Shown here piece by piece: positions 62,378 to 64,000 of a stretch of 64,000 nucleotides of DNA. The stretch is from JAXDMK01 sp963790325. GTDB taxonomy: Bacteria; Actinomycetota; Acidimicrobiia; Acidimicrobiales; AC-14. Where the stretch lies: contig CAWBNY010000002.1 in assembly GCA_963790325.1 (NCBI GenBank), positions 930,001 to 994,000 on the forward strand, in the 5' to 3' direction. Positions within the stretch are counted from its first letter, which is position 1. The number at the start of each line of letters is the position of its first letter. The notes beneath the pieces are model-generated. The model was given only the letters and a program-made list of their open reading frames with translations, did no database searches and had not been told where the DNA came from. The translations under genes were made by a program, and so were the position numbers.

Positions 62378-62456
62378 GGCGGGTGCCGGCGCGTGCCGAT
62401 CACCCACTTTGACGCCGGCGCAGTCCGGCTGGCAGCGTTTGTGGACAGTGGAGCTC

Positions 62457-63110
62457 ATGGTCAGACGGATCGGCGGGACCTGCATCAAGCTGGTGGCCGG
62501 CGCCGCCGCCTTCCTCGTCCTCGGCAACCTCGCCATCCTGGCCGCCTCGTGGTGGGCCCAGGGCGCCGTCACTCCCGCGGGGGCGTCGGTCGACGAGGTC
62601 GCCGGCATATCCAACTTCACCGCTGTCGACGCCCGCCTCTGGCGGGGTGGGGCACCGTCGGTGGAGGGCTACCGCAACCTGGCCGCGGCGGGCGTCACCA
62701 CCGTCGTCGATCTCCGGGCCGAGGACGGGCTGGAGGCCGACGCCCGCACCGTGGGGGAGCTGGGCATGCGCCTGGTGCGCATCCCCATCCGGGACGGCCA
62801 GGCTCCGTCGATGGACAAGGTCGAGCACTTCCTGGCCGCCACCCGGGAGGCAGGAGGGACGGTGTTCGTCCACTGCGGGGCCGGCGTCGGCCGGACCGGG
62901 ACGATGGTGGGTGCCTACCTGGTGGAGCAGTCCGACGTCGGCCGCGGCAACGCCGTGCGCCGCAACCTCGCCATCGGCCCGCCGAGCCTGGAGCAGCTGG
63001 CGTTCGTCGCCGGCCTCGACCGGGGCGACATCGACAAGCCCAACTCCCTGCTCACCGCCGTCAGCCGGGTCCTCGACGCCCCTCGCCGCCTCTGGGTGAG
63101 GATCGGCTAG
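62457..63110 (+). CDS. membrane-anchored protein tyrosine/dual-specificity phosphatase
   Basis: 217 residues from the ATG at 62457; a GTG at 62448 or TTG at 62409 would lengthen it. One membrane segment (IKLVAGAAAFLVLGNLAILA) is followed by FTAVDARLWRGGAPSVEGYR, typical of this phosphatase type, and the Cys-loop VFVHCGAGVGRTGTMVGAYL. The general-acid region is around RIPIRDGQAPSMDKVEHFLA. The catalytic part would face outward or inward depending on anchor topology, which I cannot fix. The substrate is unknown. Confidence 0.82.
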   Translation: MVRRIGGTCIKLVAGAAAFLVLGNLAILAASWWAQGAVTPAGASVDEVAGISNFTAVDARLWRGGAPSVEGYRNLAAAGVTTVVDLRAEDGLEADARTVGELGMRLVRIPIRDGQAPSMDKVEHFLAATREAGGTVFVHCGAGVGRTGTMVGAYLVEQSDVGRGNAVRRNLAIGPPSLEQLAFVAGLDRGDIDKPNSLLTAVSRVLDAPRRLWVRIG

Positions 63111-63493
63111 TAGCCGGTAGGCAGGAGGTCGCGCTTGGTGACGACCTCGGCCGTGATGCGGTCGATGGTGGCGTCCTCCAGGCAGCCCTGGAGCCGGCGC
63201 CACGAGTGCTCGCCGACGGCGGTGGTGGTGACCAGGAGGTAGCGGCTGCCGCCCAGATCGACGACGCCAGGGTCGACGAGCTCCTGCTTCACCGTCCCCG
63301 AGCAGGCGCCCCACAGGCCCTGGGCCGCACTCAGGGGCGAGCCCAGGTAGTCCTGGGTCCGGACCTCGAGGACGATCTCGCTGCGGGCGCCGGGGACGAC
63401 GGTGTCGGGCCGATCCTGGGTGAGATCGCCCAGGACGTCGACGAACACGGCCAGGGCCGCCATCCCGAGGAGGACGAGGGCGGCCCGCTTCAC
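63107..63493 (-). CDS. hypothetical membrane-anchored or secreted protein
   Basis: 128 residues from the GTG overlapping the upstream gene's stop (GTGA). An N-terminal hydrophobic segment (AALVLLGMAALAVFVDVLGD) is followed by EIVLEVRTQDYLGSPLSAAQ, LWGACSGTVKQELVDPGVVD and WRRLQGCLEDATIDRITAEV. Two Cys are present. I do not recognise it. It overlaps the phosphatase gene end by 4 bases (convergent) and is translationally coupled to the partial gene at the right edge. Confidence 0.65.
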   Translation of the reverse strand: MKRAALVLLGMAALAVFVDVLGDLTQDRPDTVVPGARSEIVLEVRTQDYLGSPLSAAQGLWGACSGTVKQELVDPGVVDLGGSRYLLVTTTAVGEHSWRRLQGCLEDATIDRITAEVVTKRDLLPTGY

Positions 63494-64000
63494 GGCCGGG
63501 GCTCCCGGCGGACGGGGCGGGCCAGCAGCTCCGACGGCTGGTCGACGGCGAGCGGCACCAGCAGCCCATCCGCCGGCCACGCCAGGGCCTGCATGCGGCC
63601 GGCCAGGCGCCGCTCCAGGGCCGGCCCGGCGGTGGACCGGGCCACCCGCTCCACCAGCCAGGCCAGGGCCGACATGACCACGCCCATGCCCATGAGCACG
63701 GGCACGAACACGTTGGTGTGGCCGCTGGCGGGGGAGAGCCAGGCGAAGCGGTCGCGGGGGGCGGGTGCCGTCTCGTGGATGCGGGCCACCACCCGGGGGT
63801 CGGTCCGGCGGGACAGTTGGGTGTCGACGTGGTCGCTGAGGCGGCTGATCCGGTCGATGACCGCCACCGTGAGCATGGCCACCTCGGCGGCCACGAAGAG
63901 AACCCCCGCGATGAGGGCCCGGTTCCACTCCCATCGCCACAGGTAGACGAAGAAGTACAGGGCGGTGGCGGCCATGACCACCACGCCGAACAGGGAGGCG
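63490..64000 (-). CDS. membrane protein, 5' end outside the window
   Basis: At least 170 residues; the frame stays open through the right edge (ASLFGVVVMAATALYFFVYL upstream of the first ATG), so the true start is beyond 64000. Hydrophobic segments are MAATALYFFVYLWRW, ALIAGVLFVAAEVAMLTVAV and VFVPVLMGMGVVMSALAWLV. The polar linker between them includes DHVDTQLSRRTDPRVVARIH. A C-terminal soluble tail ends RPVRREPRP. The family is not recognised. Confidence 0.6.
   Translation of the reverse strand, partial: ASLFGVVVMAATALYFFVYLWRWEWNRALIAGVLFVAAEVAMLTVAVIDRISRLSDHVDTQLSRRTDPRVVARIHETAPAPRDRFAWLSPASGHTNVFVPVLMGMGVVMSALAWLVERVARSTAGPALERRLAGRMQALAWPADGLLVPLAVDQPSELLARPVRREPRP

Overview
The window is a high-GC (roughly 70% or more) bacterial chromosome segment with dense, mostly co-oriented operons. 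GTG starts and 4-base ATGA/GTGA overlaps are frequent. Gene content points to Actinomycetota: a GlgE alpha-glucan pathway, a mycothiol-type cysteine ligase (MshC-like), ergothioneine genes egtBCD, an F420-reductase-like protein, a PASTA kinase and LPxTG/LAxTG-type surface proteins. I infer an Acidimicrobiia-like lineage from the overall style, but no rRNA or other decisive marker is present. I found no CRISPR array, prophage, IS element, tRNA or rRNA gene.

Layout. 1-747: start of glgP (minus). 980-1292: a frameshifted gene remnant. 1625-2737: RipA-like NlpC/P60 peptidase. 3104-5980: copper island (csoR, CopB-type ATPase, cupredoxin lipoprotein) with a CsoR operator. 6180-13557: glgE-treS-pep2-glgB operon, which turns trehalose into maltose-1-phosphate and branched alpha-glucan. 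13608-18683: membrane protein, DUF4129, DUF4350, MoxR and DUF58 module, facing a SpoIIM-like gene. 19661-26226: RDD protein, then cysteine desulfurase and mnmA (tRNA thiolation), then ligA and MOSC. 26287-31803: HIT protein, PASTA kinase, SDR and Tat-exported PhoD. 31876-36275: SCP2, hydrolase and gatCAB. 36887-39994: tandem choice-of-anchor-P surface proteins. 40058-43143: egtBCD. 43197-50119: ilvD, an Asn/Thr-rich surface protein and ilvBNC behind a classical leader-peptide attenuator. 50167-53262: sigma-factor remnant, Cys-repeat secreted protein, serC and an aminotransferase. 53281-57357: M15 peptidase, PhoD-like protein and an M50-CBS-PDZ-degenerate-Lon fusion. 57439-64000: npdG-like, mshC-like, Ig-like anchored protein, thrS, HIT (Ap4A phosphorylase-like), a phosphatase and two unknown genes.

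Regulatory architecture. Most transcription-unit heads carry a TANNNT box 6-11 bases before the start codon and no Shine-Dalgarno, which implies widespread leaderless transcripts. Three divergent gene pairs share overlapping, oppositely facing boxes. Inside operons, genes are joined by direct overlaps. In three spacers (glgE-treS, treS-pep2, ilvB-ilvN) a small open frame starts in an NTGA or TGATG overlap with the upstream stop and ends in an NTGA overlap with the downstream start. A 44-46 base imperfect hairpin with TGACG/CGTCA ends occurs at two, perhaps three, gene boundaries.

The most interesting candidates are the relay-like mini-ORFs, the symmetric leaderless promoters, the ilv attenuator, the dispersed hairpin family, the M50/CBS/PDZ/pseudo-Lon fusion and the small Cys-repeat secreted protein.
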